Shown: one piece after another, positions 21,890 through 31,825 of the stretch | Position numbering within the stretch: the stretch's first letter is position 1 | How the letters are laid out: each line of letters opens with the position of its first letter | NCBI GenBank assembly: GCA_016169945.1 | Contig: JADLSH010000106.1 | Span: 806,001 to 870,000, forward strand | Origin: Trachythela sp. YZ-2020 | Lineage: Eukaryota > Cnidaria > Anthozoa > Malacalcyonacea > Clavulariidae | Length of the DNA: 64,000 nucleotides | Direction of reading: 5' to 3' | Translations under genes and position numbers: made by a program | The notes under the pieces: model-generated | Told to the model about the DNA's origin: nothing | Database searches by the model: none | The model's input: only the letters and a program-made list of their open reading frames with translations

Positions 21890-23480
21890 TGTCAAAACAG
21901 GCTGTGGATTGGAAATCGCTAGACGGAGCTTTCAATAAGCCAAGAAGACTTCAGTTGGAAATCAGCAGAGAAGGGTTAGTTTGCTGTCGAAGAGGGTGCA
22001 GAAAACATGTCAGTATCAAGCACCCTTGGTTCAAATACTTTGATAAAAAAACCAACAACCGCTACCGGCTTACAAGCAGGCGAGGATAGAAAATCAGAGA
22101 AGAAAACCAAGCATACAATTCCTTGTTGTTCGAGTGAGAATGAATTCTCCCGGTCTTTCTTACTCTGGCTGCAAAATACAGCTGGGGGTGGAAAAGCTCA
22201 AAAACAAGCTGTAAAATTCATAAAATTTTCTTGTTTACAAACAAATGAAGACGAATCAAGCGCGCTTTCAACTGTCAATATAATCGACTATTTTCTCGGC
22301 TCTTCTAAACTATTGACTTATTTTATTGACGATCTTCGATCTACATGGAAAATGGGTCAATCTGGACAGTTGGCATACGTTACAAGTATTTCAGAACTAT
22401 TAGATTTTCGCTAATTTAACTCTCCGCCAGGATCAGTTTTACAAAATTTTTCTGTCAAGAAGTTTATATAAAACGTGCAAGGAAATGCTTAGCGAAGGAA
22501 ATGCGTGCTCATTGGACTACCGATCTAGATATAGAGACTCTGGAATCTAGGAGGAACTGGGCAACTCTGGGTGAGCTATAGAAGGTCATACCCTTTCACA
22601 TTGGTCGTTACAAAGAAACACTGGAAGAGTGCAGAAGTAAAACGTCTGCTGTCAATGCAACTAAATTGACATTCGCAACACGTTTCTTGGCTGTGTTCAT
22701 GTTTGTGAAAATTAAAGGGTGTAGACCTATGACGTACCTCCACTTAACAGTTGAAATGATTGAAAGGGCCAAGAGTAACGGAGGAATGGTTGATCAGAAA
22801 ATCTTTAAAACTGCGAGAAAATACGGCTTCCGTTCATTGTATTTTGACGAAATTAGTTTGGGAATTGTGGATGATTACATTAAGGTTGTCAGACCGCTGC
22901 TAGAACCAAGATGCGACTACCTGCTTGTTAATCGTAATGGTTTGCAGTTCCAAAAACATACTGAGCTCTTAAGCATCCTAGTATTTCAAGCCATTGGCAA
23001 ATACGTTCACCCGACCAGATATCGACAAATTATCGAAACTGAAAGTGCTATGGCTTTGAATATAGAACAACAAAAGATGGTGTCCGAAGACCAGAAACGT
23101 AGCAAAGGTACATTATCAGAAACTTCGTGCACGTGACGTTGCGTTAAAAGGACGAATGTGTATGGAAAGATTTCGCGGTTGTGAAGGCGAGGAGATGGAT
23201 AATTGCATAGAACAATTAAAGGAACCCATCTCGCTTGTAGAAGAAATCAAAGCGGCGACCTTGTCGATGAAGACGCCTGTGAAACGGCAGTTTGTATGTG
23301 CGCAGATAGGTGCAGGAGAGCGAGGAAGCGACCTTTACGATTTACAAAAGAAGAAGACGAATTCATCAAGCAAGGTCTGGAGAAGTTTGGACCACGGTGT
23401 TCTTGTATCTTACGTCATCCTGAGTATCGTTTTCAACCAGGAAGAGAGTCTAGAACACTAAGACTTAGAGCGATTGTAAT
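21890..23480 (+). pseudogene. Tyrosine recombinase with C-terminal Myb/SANT domain, frameshifted
   Basis: Frames in order: a Cys/His-bearing N-terminus (CCRRGCRKHVSIKHP), then a core-binding-like segment (FLLWLQNTAGGGKAQKQA; LRSTWKMGQSGQLAYVTSI) to 22414. After a gap with stops, the catalytic part lies at 22640-23136: GCRPMTYLHLTV (likely first Arg), YVHPTRYRQIIETES (H-x-x-R box) and SEDQKRS. A frameshift follows, then VHYQKLRARDVALKG, which carries the candidate nucleophile Tyr. A second frameshift leads into a SANT/Myb-like block (RFTKEEDEFIKQGLEKFG; LRLRA). In the family the recombinase cuts and joins DNA through the Tyr; the SANT domain would bind DNA. At least two frameshifts and several stops make this copy inactive. 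Crypton-like is the closest label, but the SANT fusion and inverted ends are unusual. Confidence 0.65.
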
Positions 23481-23629
23481 AAAGCTTATTTAACTAAATA
23501 TTCTTCTAAGTCTGTTGAATTGAATATAAATCTCGCATGAGATAATAGATTCAGATTTCAGTTTACAAATATTACATTTAGTAAATACAATTCACTCAAT
23601 TATGTTATAAACCTATCTCATGTAAATTA

Positions 23630-23965
23630 TACCATTAAACTTATTTGTATGCAAAACAACTGGCTACCTGGCTACTAATACAAATCCTCATTGAAATACA
23701 TGGCTACCACCTGGCTACTAAAGATGGTAGCCAGGTGGTATACTAAAGATGGTAGCCAGGTGGTAGCCAGGTGTTTTAAAATGACGTGATTTCATGCAAA
23801 TTAGGCCGTGCAACTTATTTGTATGCAAAACAACTGGCTACCTGGGTACTACTACAAATCCCTATTGAAATACATGGCTACCACCTGGCTACTAAAGATG
23901 GTAGCCATGTGGTAGCCAGGTGTTTTAAAATGACGTAATTTCATGCAAATTAGGCGCGTAAACCT
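23630..23965 (-). repeat. Right end repeats of the recombinase transposon
   Basis: Two tandem units of the same family, inverted relative to the left end. The first carries an extra short duplication of ACTAAAGATGGTAGCCAGGT. Confidence 0.8.
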
Positions 23966-24249
23966 ATTTGTATAATAACTGGCAAGCCTGCAAATTAATA
24001 CATAGCTTATGAAAAATACTTATTTATTAACTTTACTTTTTAAAAAGCTGTTGTTTCTTATAAAGTCAAGTTAATCACACCGTTTAGGAAAAGGTGTTCT
24101 TTTGCGAGTATTTTTGTGATTTGATTCCCAAAAAATTATATATATGGACGAAAAAAACAGGCTTTCTATAACTTTAAATCGTTTACTTGAACACACAGCA
24201 CAATTTGACAGAAGCATTCAGAACGCAATAGATTTATGTTCAATGTTAT

Positions 24250-24750
24250 TTCACCATGGTCTCCAAGATTTGATAGTTGTCCAATACGTTTTAGAATTCA
24301 ATTGAACTGTTTGTTCTTGTTCGTCAATCACTTGTTCCTGTTCATCATGATCACGTTTGTTCATTTTTTCCATGGCTAAGAGCATAGGACAACGATCGTC
24401 CATAACTTTGACTTCAATCTTTGACCTTACGCGTCTCAATGTAGGATATGCTTCCTTATGTCTCTTGATAAAACGATCCACGTCAAAACTTCGCGACAGC
24501 ATCCGCTTACGATCATCCAAGCGTCGATCCCTGGATCTGCTTTCGTCCGAAACTCCTTTTCTGCTATGTCTCGTCCTAGTTCGGCTCTTTCTTTACGCGA
24601 GGAAAAGGATAACCCATGTACTTTCGACAACTTTTTGCGATCGAAATCACATTCCCAATGCTCGACAATTCTACGATGATATTTTTTATCGTTCAAAATC
24701 CAGGGAAATGTTACATCAATAGGTGGCCATGAAGGCTCTCTGCTTTCCTG
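24250..24750 (-). pseudogene. Unidentified ORF remnants downstream of helicase copy 2
   Basis: Two overlapping minus-strand frames (24696-24436 and 24520-24251) look like one frameshifted protein, charged and helical: RIVEHWECDFDRKKLSKVHG, EKEFRTKADPGIDAW, then FDVDRFIKRHKEAYPTLRR and a Gln/Glu-rich end (DEQEQVIDEQEQTVQL). No domain is recognised. The position, immediately 3' of the helicase on the same strand, suggests it belongs to the same virus-derived unit. Confidence 0.4.
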
Positions 24751-24753
24751 GGT

Positions 24754-26372
24754 TTAATCGTTTTGGCTCTTTATCTCCTCAACATCTACCGTTTCTCCAT
24801 CTTTATTTGTCAACTCATCTTCAAGACAATCACCTATTTCATAATTCTGCTTTTCTTCTTCTGATGTCTCCGACCTTTCGCTGCGAGGAGAACTGGAATT
24901 AGGTCGAGTGATAGTGCTTCCGATAAGTCGACTCTTCTTTTTTGTTTTTCTGGGACAAGGTTTCATCAGCAGGTCTTCCTCGAGCGATCTCAACCGTACA
25001 TCAAAATCACTTTCTTCGTTCGGGTTATTGATTGGTGTAATGGGTTGGTGTAGTGAGCTGATTTGCTGAGCATTCGCGACAGAGGTTGCTGTTGGTTTAC
25101 AGGATATTTCTTCCTCGTCATGTCCAGGTTGAAGATCATAATCGCTTTCGTCCGACGAAGAAGAGAGTGGTCGAGAACGAGTCCGACCTCGTTTGCGATT
25201 CAATCTTTGCCGTTGAAATTCAAGTTCAAAGGATGGGATGTATAACTTGGCTTGCGACAACTTGTTGTGGATTCGAGATGTTGGCTTGCCGGATATCTTC
25301 ATGCGTAATACTTGTCAACATGGAAGCGTCGAAAAGTTGATGCCTTGATTATTCTCAATAATTTGACCTTCTGCGTTGACAGGCTCGTACTACAGCTCCT
25401 CTGGATCGACGTATTCGCGATGGGTGGTTATTTCACTGGCCAATCAAGCAAGACAGTCCATCGCGTGGTCGTACATCCAGCGGTTAACGCCAGAGATGGT
25501 TTGTGGAAGCGATGTAGTCTCGAAGATTATTATGCGCCGTTTGACATTCTCGTCGTCGTCTTCAAATTCAGGTACTTTATTCGTTGTGATGTAAAACGGA
25601 CTGTTGTTCATCACAGTTCTCGGCATTCCGTGTTTCACCGCCGTCACCATCCAGCCACCTTGCAAAATTGTCTTAGCGAGGTCCGATTGAAGTGTGGATT
25701 CCGACCATTCGTCGACTAGCACCAGTTGGGTTTGGTCGTTTATCATTGCACCCGAGAACTGTCGTTCCCCGTAACTGATGCTATCTTTCCTTGCGTGATT
25801 ATTCGATGAAACATGGACGCCCAAGATGTCTTCCCTGAATCTCTGGGTCCGGCAACAACTAACTTTCGTATTTTATGGGGCATTTTTCCTGCCATTAAAC
25901 ATTGATAGAACTTCGACGTCAGGAAATGAGTTAAGGACTCCTTCTTTGAAGTATTCAGGTTGTGGATCTGTTGTGGAATCGTAGGCGACGAACGCTGTTG
26001 GAGATTGGATGCCAACTTTCTCCGGCGGTATCGAAAGTACGTGAAGATATCTGGAAGAAAAACCCGTTCGAAACTTCGATTAAATCCAAATCGAACTGTA
26101 TTTGTTGGATTATTTCACATGCTGGATAGGACAGGATTCGTAGCAAAGATGTGAAGTGCCTTAAAACTTTCCCACGAATGGCTTACCATATTAAGGACGA
26201 GCTCGTTGTTGTGATCTTTCACGGCTTGGAACAACTGATGGGACGACTCCTCCAACGCCTTATTAGTAGCATCGTTAACTTTCGATGTTATCCGTTGTAT
26301 AGTTGCCTTCTTGTCGTGATTGTGTAACAGCTGGTACGACGTTAGCTCCTTGCGAGGACGCCGAGGTGGCAT
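24754..26372 (-). pseudogene. SF3 helicase-like gene of viral origin, copy 2 (dead)
   Basis: It starts at the ATG at 26372 (MPPRRPRKELTS). Pieces in order: a coiled N-terminal stretch, a middle domain (IQFDLDLIEVSNGFFFQISS), Walker A (GPRDSGKTSW at about 25820-25850), Walker B (LVLVDEW at about 25705-25725), motif C (FYITTNKVPEFEDDDENVK at about 25563-25598), then a Ser/charged tail with basic clusters ending at 24754. These ATPase motifs and their spacing fit superfamily 3 helicases of small DNA viruses and Polinton-like elements. Relative to copy 1, about 400 bp of the N-terminal half is missing at about 26184, and frameshifts separate the blocks. The gene is head-to-head with the packaging ATPase across the hexamer array. 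Confidence 0.75.
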
Positions 26373-26513
26373 TTTGTGCCGAATATAAAGTTTAGTGAAC
26401 TTCGAAGTTATCTCTAGTTATGTTCTATTACGATCTATTGCAGAGGAAAACAACATTGGCTTTATAGACGTTCTCGGGACAAAATTGCATGTGGGAACAA
26501 TAATTACTTTACC

Positions 26514-27056
26514 ATAGTCATAGTCATAGTCATAGTCATAGTCATAGTCATAGTCATAGTCATAGTCATAGTCATAGTCATAGTCATAGTCATAGTCATA
26601 GTCATAGTCATAGTCATAGTCATAGTCATAGTCATAGTCATAGTCATAGTCATAGTCATAGTCATGGTCATAGTCATAGTCATAGTCATGAGTCATAGTC
26701 ATAGTCATAGTCATAGTCATAGTCATAGTCATGGTCATGAGTCATAGTCATAGTCATAGTCATAGTCATAGTCATAGTCATGGTCATGAGTCATAGTCAT
26801 AGTCATAGTCGAGTCATAGTCATGAGTCATGGTCATAGTCATAGTCATGAGTCATAGTCAGAGTCATAGTCATAGTCATAGTCATAGTCATAGTCATAGT
26901 CATAGTCATAGTCATAGTCATAGTCATAGTCATAGTCATAGTCATAGTCATAGTCATAGTCATAGTCATAGTCATAGTCATAGTCATAGTCATAGTCATA
27001 GTCATAGTCATAGTCATAGTCATACTCATAGTCATAGTCATAGTCATAGTCATAGT
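26514..27056. repeat. (ATAGTC)n hexamer array between divergent viral genes
   Basis: About 540 bp of ATAGTC, pure for long runs and interrupted by ATGAGTC and ATGGTC variants in the middle. The translations (DYDYDY, MTMTMT, SHSHSH) are artefacts. It lies exactly in the intergenic gap between the minus-strand helicase and the plus-strand ATPase. Confidence 0.97.
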
Positions 27057-27057
27057 C

Positions 27058-27072
27058 TGGTATAAATATATC
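27058..27072 (+). promoter_or_regulatory. TATA-like box upstream of the zinc-finger/ATPase gene
   Basis: TGGTATAAATATATC lies directly after the hexamer array, about 55 bases before the ATG at 27119. A TATA-type promoter is an inference from sequence and position. Confidence 0.45.
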
Positions 27073-27466
27073 TCGTCGCCGCTCTCTCAAATCATTTTAC
27101 TCTGATTCTTGAGTAAACATGTCCTATGAGTGCGACGTTTGCTGTAAATCTTTTGTAAATGCAAATAATCGTCTTCGCCACGCGAATAAAACTCATAATC
27201 TAGGACAACAATACTTTATGGTTAATGGATGTACAGTTCTGTAACACCCATTTACTTGTATCGTATCAGGATGTACACAGAGTGGCAAGACTGTATGGGT
27301 GAAAACTCTGTTGGAGAATTCCCAGGAAACCATAAGCCCACCTCCTCAGCTTATCATCTTCTGTTATGGTCAACGGCACAGATCCTATTCTGATATGACG
27401 AGAACATTGCCTGGAATAGAATTCAATGAAGGAATACCTGAAGATATCTATAAAGCAGATTACCTA

Positions 27467-30041
27467 AGCCTGCTCTGGGATCTTAACTCGCCTTAGCCTG
27501 TGCTCCAGTCCACTTCACCATAGTGAGTGGACTGTGCATTAATCTCAAATTTCTCGTCCAGCCGCTTTCACAAATATTGTGATAATTTATTTATTATTGA
27601 TGCGGATATACGTAAATTCATAATTTAAGCAAATCGAAATAATCATGCCGCCGAAGGAGTGGAGTATATGTTTGATTTCGTTTTTAAACGTTTGAGCTTG
27701 ATGATCTTTATGATGATCAATTCAAATGAATAAAAGTTTTTCAAATATGAGGTTTTATGAAGATCAATTCAAATGGCCAATGGTTTTTCTCTGGCTTGTA
27801 TCCACCAACTGTAAGCTATCTTTGGACTTTCGGCACACATATTGCGACGTCTTATTAGCGAAGTTAGTGATGGCAAAAGGCCATTGAACTATCGCGTGAA
27901 TGGCATATATTCTAATATATTTTCTTGCTATGTCGTATATAATTAGCCTAATTATTCAGATATTATATTGAGTTAAAGCCAGAGAAAACTATGGTCATGA
28001 TTGTTTCTTGTGTTGCGAGAACTATTAATGATATTGTCTGTATATTGTCTGTAACGACAGCTCATATTTCCCGTCAAAACAACACAAACTCTACCTTGGT
28101 TTGATCGCAATCTTTGTCAACCTGACTAATTTGATGATTTGATCATCATATTGATCATCAACCTGAAGTGTTTTACTAAATCCAGTCGCATACTTCACTC
28201 CTTGGGCGGCATGTTTATTTCGATTTGCGTAATTTACGAATTTATGTAATATCCGTATGAATTATGGATAAATTATCACAACATTTGGGGAGCGGCTGGA
28301 TGAGAAATTCGAGATTAATGCACAGTCCACTCACTATGGTGAAGTGGACTAGAGCACAGGATAAACTCGCCTTAAATCGCCCTAACTCGCCTTAAATCGC
28401 GGCTAAAAATTGGCAAAGTTTCTCCTAAATCGCCTAAACTCGCACTAAATCGCCTAAACTCGCCAACCAAATTAAAATGCTGAAAATAGTAAATACTATA
28501 TACAGCGTAAACACCCTTTCTCCAGGAAAGGGGTGGTGGTTCTAGTTGTTTATTTCAGAAAAGATTAGCAGGGGAGCTTATCCGATAGGGCTTTCTGGAG
28601 AGAGGGGGCTTAGCCAAACACGGGAAATTACATGCTTATTGTTTATAGCCGAAACACAGTATGCACTAGTGATTGGAAAGCCCCGCACCCCCCTACCCGG
28701 GAAACAGCGGGCATTAAGTAAAGGTTGTGTCCTAAATCATTCTAATCCCCCGCTATACGTAGCATTCTTACTAGTGTAAACATGACTAAAGTTCCCCGCT
28801 ACCCGGGACCAAAAATTAAGCCTACCATAATAATTGCTTTTAAAATTCAACAAACTACCCTAAAATTTCCCCAATTTTTTTCTTTGGAGCCCAAACATGC
28901 AATCCAGAGTTTGTCAAAACTTTGCCAAAGTCAGTACATTATCCTGTAAAAGTTACTTTTAGTAAAACAATGTCTATGGAGTATAGGGTAAATGTCCATG
29001 AACAGGCTTAATAATACATCTCGAACAGACGAATCCCTGCTGATTCGGTCTATAACCATTGCCATCATGACCCATAGCTAACGCTATCTAATGCCCCGGC
29101 TACGAAGGCATAATCATTTTCAACATTAGCATTTGCACAGTTCCTTTCCTATATTATATACAAGTGCTGAATTGCAATAGTGCACAACATTTAATATATT
29201 ATATCAACAGTGTTGAAAAACCACAGCATGATCCTTGTCAACGTTTATAGTCAGGCTTGTCCGGTTCACATTTTTATGGAAAAGAAATAATCAATTATGT
29301 TCTCCATTGAATTAACATATTGGAAATATTTATCCCATAAATATCATATCTGGATATAATCATATCGTCTTATTTTATTTTTCATGAATCATTTAAATTT
29401 TTCAGGGAGCCTTCTCTCAGGCTATCCAGCGGAAATTTACAAAATAAACAAAATTTTAATATTATTGAATTTTTGTAAATACTGCACTTTATAGATCGAG
29501 GGTAATTGAAATAAATACTTATCAATGTTCAGTTTTAGTTATTAAAGAGACACATGTAAATAAACACATGGAAATAAACACAACGTAAATTCAAGTTTAT
29601 TTGGTAAGTTTAACACATATGTAAATTCGTTTGAATAACTATAATGTATTGCCACATTGGAACATGCATTATCACAGTTTTAATATATCCTGTACCCTTG
29701 GAATTTCCAAGATATTGATATTCCAAATGCATTCATGCATTTGGAAATTCTCAAAATATAGGATAGCAACCCCATGGGGTGCACTAAAACTTCTCGTTCC
29801 TACATTTCCACCACAACCCTGATTTTTCAGATTTCCAATTGATTGTGGTTCCAGTCCTGAACTTAGTAATATATATTAGTATGCAATTCGATTGAAAAAT
29901 ACATGTTATTATATACTGGTTTATGTTCTTCATTGTATTAATTCCAGCAATTTGGTGGTATAACCTTAAAATTAGTAATACGGCAAATATTACTATTATC
30001 TCGGGGCGAGTTAAGGCGAGGTAAGATCCCAGAGCAGACCT
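27467..30041. mobile_element. Non-autonomous hAT-like element inserted in the packaging ATPase
   Basis: It is flanked by a perfect 8-bp duplication ATTACCTA (27459-27466 and 30042-30049). The ends are inverted: AGCCTGCTCTGGGATCTTA on the left and, on the other strand, AGGTCTGCTCTGGGATCTTA on the right. Subterminal copies of TTAAATCGC/AACTCGCC are frequent, as expected for transposase-binding repeats. There is no transposase ORF. A related copy, with end CAGACCTGCTCTGGG, lies at 58787-60537. Confidence 0.85.
27496..28361. mobile_element. Nested element with long terminal inverted repeats
   Basis: The ends are CCTGTGCTCCAGTCCACTTC on the left and its near-perfect inverted match on the right (GAAGTGGACTAGAGCACAGG). 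Inverted similarity extends about 180 bp inward, to CGAAATAATCATGCCGCC. TA flanks both sides (27494-27495, 28362-28363), as for Tc1/mariner-type insertion. No ORF. It sits inside the hAT-like element, so it is younger. Confidence 0.8.
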
Positions 30042-30492
30042 ATTACCTAGATGTGTCACAACGCAATTTGATCGTACTAGATGATCTTATGGCACAATCA
30101 GGGCAAGGAAAAACGTATAGCTGATCTTTTCACAAAAGGGAGCCATCACAGAAATTTGTCCGTCATCTACATTCTCCAAAATATATTTCATCAGGGAAAA
30201 GAGATGAGAGATATTAGTCTCAACTCCCATTATATCGTGCTTTTTAGATCACCAAGAGATAAGCAACAAATCTCTATGCTTGCAAGACAAATTCATCCTG
30301 GCAGAGTGCGAGAGTTTATGAGGAGTTATGAGGAAGCTACGACTACGAGCCGTCCTCGTGGGTATTTGATGTTGGATTTAAAACCTACAACGGATGATCA
30401 ATAACGACTCAAAGCAAATGTATTGCCAGGCGAGGCTGAGGCTTTAGTCGAATATGTACGGAAACAGTCCTATCATCAACCACCCCTTGTAA

Positions 30493-30820
30493 ATGCGATG
30501 TTATAACACCGAGCAGCGAATGCAAGAGATCATTGAAGCACCACAGCTTACCGCGGTTGAAAAAAGCAAGATGTATGCTGACCAACTAAATCGATTTCTA
30601 AATCGATTTTCTGGTCCACCGTCCTGCAATTGTTGAAACCGCTCCTGAAACTCCTAGACCTGATTTTCTTACACCGCCCCCAACACAAGGAGAGCGGCCC
30701 AAACTCAAACACAACTTTTTCCATCATTGGGTAGACTGCTCAGATTGGAGACCTAAAGATTTAGCAATGGTGACTCCAGAGCAACTAGAACGTTACGAAC
30801 AAAGACTACTTCACGAGTGA
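30493..30820 (+). pseudogene. Small ORF remnants 3' of the packaging ATPase
   Basis: An ATG at 30493 opens a 47-codon frame (YNTEQRMQEIIEAPQLTAVE; KSKMYADQLNRFLNRF). It contains a 12-bp duplication of CTAAATCGATTT. A different frame then continues with Pro-rich PDFLTPPPTQGERPK and LAMVTPEQLERYEQRLLHE. This looks like one small, degraded protein of the virus-derived unit. Function is not recognised. Confidence 0.4.
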
Positions 30821-31174
30821 CCAAAATATATTTATTTGAAAGCTGAGAACATTGCAAGATTATCACCCGAATACTGACAAAAATATGAGAACTCTTTAAA
30901 GATACAAAAGACGCCTAAGCGCTACGCTCTTAGAAGTAGACCTTATTAATGTTGTAAAAGAAATTTTAATCAATAAATGTGTTTTAAAAATAAATTCTGT
31001 GTGTCGTGTATGCAGTACATTATTTCCCCGTCCTATAATTATATATTAACAATTCATGCAAATCCGTGTTACACTGTTACCTAACCTCTTAATTACCTAA
31101 CAACCGCTAAATGTTTATTAATTATACAATGTTTGTAAATCAAGACTTAGCCAATAGTTTTTACAAAAAAACTT

Positions 31175-31247
31175 TCCGTCGCGCAGGGTTTGAACCTGCG
31201 ACCTAATGATCTACAGTCACTCGCTCTATCAACTGAGCTACCGACGG
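31175..31247 (-). tRNA. tRNA-Tyr (GTA), no intron
   Basis: Minus strand, 73 nt. The acceptor is CCGTCG paired with CGACGG and the discriminator is A. The D arm is GCTC/GAGC, the anticodon loop CTGTAGA (anticodon GTA), and the T arm GCAGG-TTCAAAC-CCTGC. The A and B boxes are intact. Eukaryotic nuclear tRNA-Tyr genes usually carry a short intron after the anticodon; this one has none. It lies just beyond the virus-derived ATPase region. Confidence 0.85.
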
Positions 31248-31250
31248 TTT

Positions 31251-31349
31251 GACGGCCCTGTGAGAGATTCGAACTCTCATTAACTTAAATCTTATAGGTA
31301 GCAGTCTAGCGCTAGTCTTAGTAGCGAAATAATCTTACATACTACCGTC
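31251..31349 (-). tRNA. Possible second tRNA-like sequence
   Basis: Minus strand: a good T arm (GAGAG-TTCGAAT-CTCTC) and terminal complementarity GACGG/CCGTC. The middle is about 30 nt longer than normal and the D and anticodon arms do not fold cleanly. It could be a long-variable-arm or degraded tRNA, three bases from tRNA-Tyr. Confidence 0.3.
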
Positions 31350-31825
31350 TTTAATGCGTTCCATCTGTCGGGCAATATAACTTGAAAGCCTTTTTTATTT
31401 ATTAATTAAGACGCTTTAATCAAACTCACTAATATTTACAATACTACGTTAAATAAAACAATAAACAGTATATTACAAACAGCAAAAGGCGAGTTAGATA
31501 AGGGATTAGCAAACGGACTCGAAGTCCCCAACAAGGCAAAACCCCGCACAAAAATTTACGACTAAATTTACACTACGATAACAGGAAATACATATACTAA
31601 AGTTCCTCTCTCCTCTGCAGAGGCTTCTTTTGGCAGGTTTAAATAGGAGTGGCGAGCTATCTAGTTGGCGAGAGAATTATGCACTTTGCCCTAAAGCGTA
31701 CGGGTATTGCGTCATGTAAAGCATAGTGACGATGTCCCCGCGGAGGAGAGAGCTAAAGTTCCCTTTTTGTTTCCTATAACCCTAACAGCAGGAAGGTATA
31801 CCAATAGACCTACAATAAGGACATA

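Larger units (their letters stand above)
21505..23965 (+). mobile_element. Tyrosine-recombinase transposon with inverted, internally repeated ends
   Basis: A recombinase/SANT gene is bracketed by copies of a roughly 155-bp unit in inverted orientation. The left end (21505-21680) has one unit and the start of a second; the right end (23630-23965) has two or more. The units contain ATGAAATTACGTCATTTTAA, ACACCTGGCTACCA and GTTTTGCATACAAATAAG, and short internal hairpins around TAGCCAGGTGGTAGCCA. There is no reverse transcriptase between them, which separates this from DIRS/Ngaro. Classical Cryptons lack inverted ends. Confidence 0.6.
27119..30404 (+). pseudogene. C2H2 zinc finger plus FtsK/A32-like packaging ATPase, split by a transposon
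   Basis: From the ATG at 27119 a C2H2 finger is encoded (YECDVCCKSF with later RHANKTH). A TAA at 27242-27244 then interrupts the frame. The same frame continues with Walker A (VSGCTQSGKTVWVK) and PGIEFNEGIPEDIYKADYL, and stops being homologous at 27466 where a hAT-like element begins. After the element (30042) it resumes with Walker B (LIVLDDLM), a sensor-like block (LSVIYILQNIFHQGKEMRDI) and LFRSPRDKQQISMLARQ, ending at 30404. These motifs match the FtsK-HerA packaging ATPases of Polintons, Polinton-like viruses and adintovirus-like elements, which pump DNA into the capsid. The finger and ATPase may be one fused product or two genes; the TAA leaves this open. Inactive as it stands. Confidence 0.75.

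Noticed and set aside
25063..25719. Plus-strand ORFs over helicase copy 2
   Set aside because: Antisense to the helicase motifs, which are on the minus strand.
26418..27090. Several ORFs encoding DYDYDY, MTMTMT or SHSHSH repeats
   Set aside because: Pure translations of the (ATAGTC)n array in different frames and strands; no independent coding signal.
31480..31640. Short coding-like stretch after the tRNA genes (KGELDKGLANGLEVPN)
   Set aside because: Interrupted by a stop and too short to assign; it may be a viral remnant but nothing supports a call.
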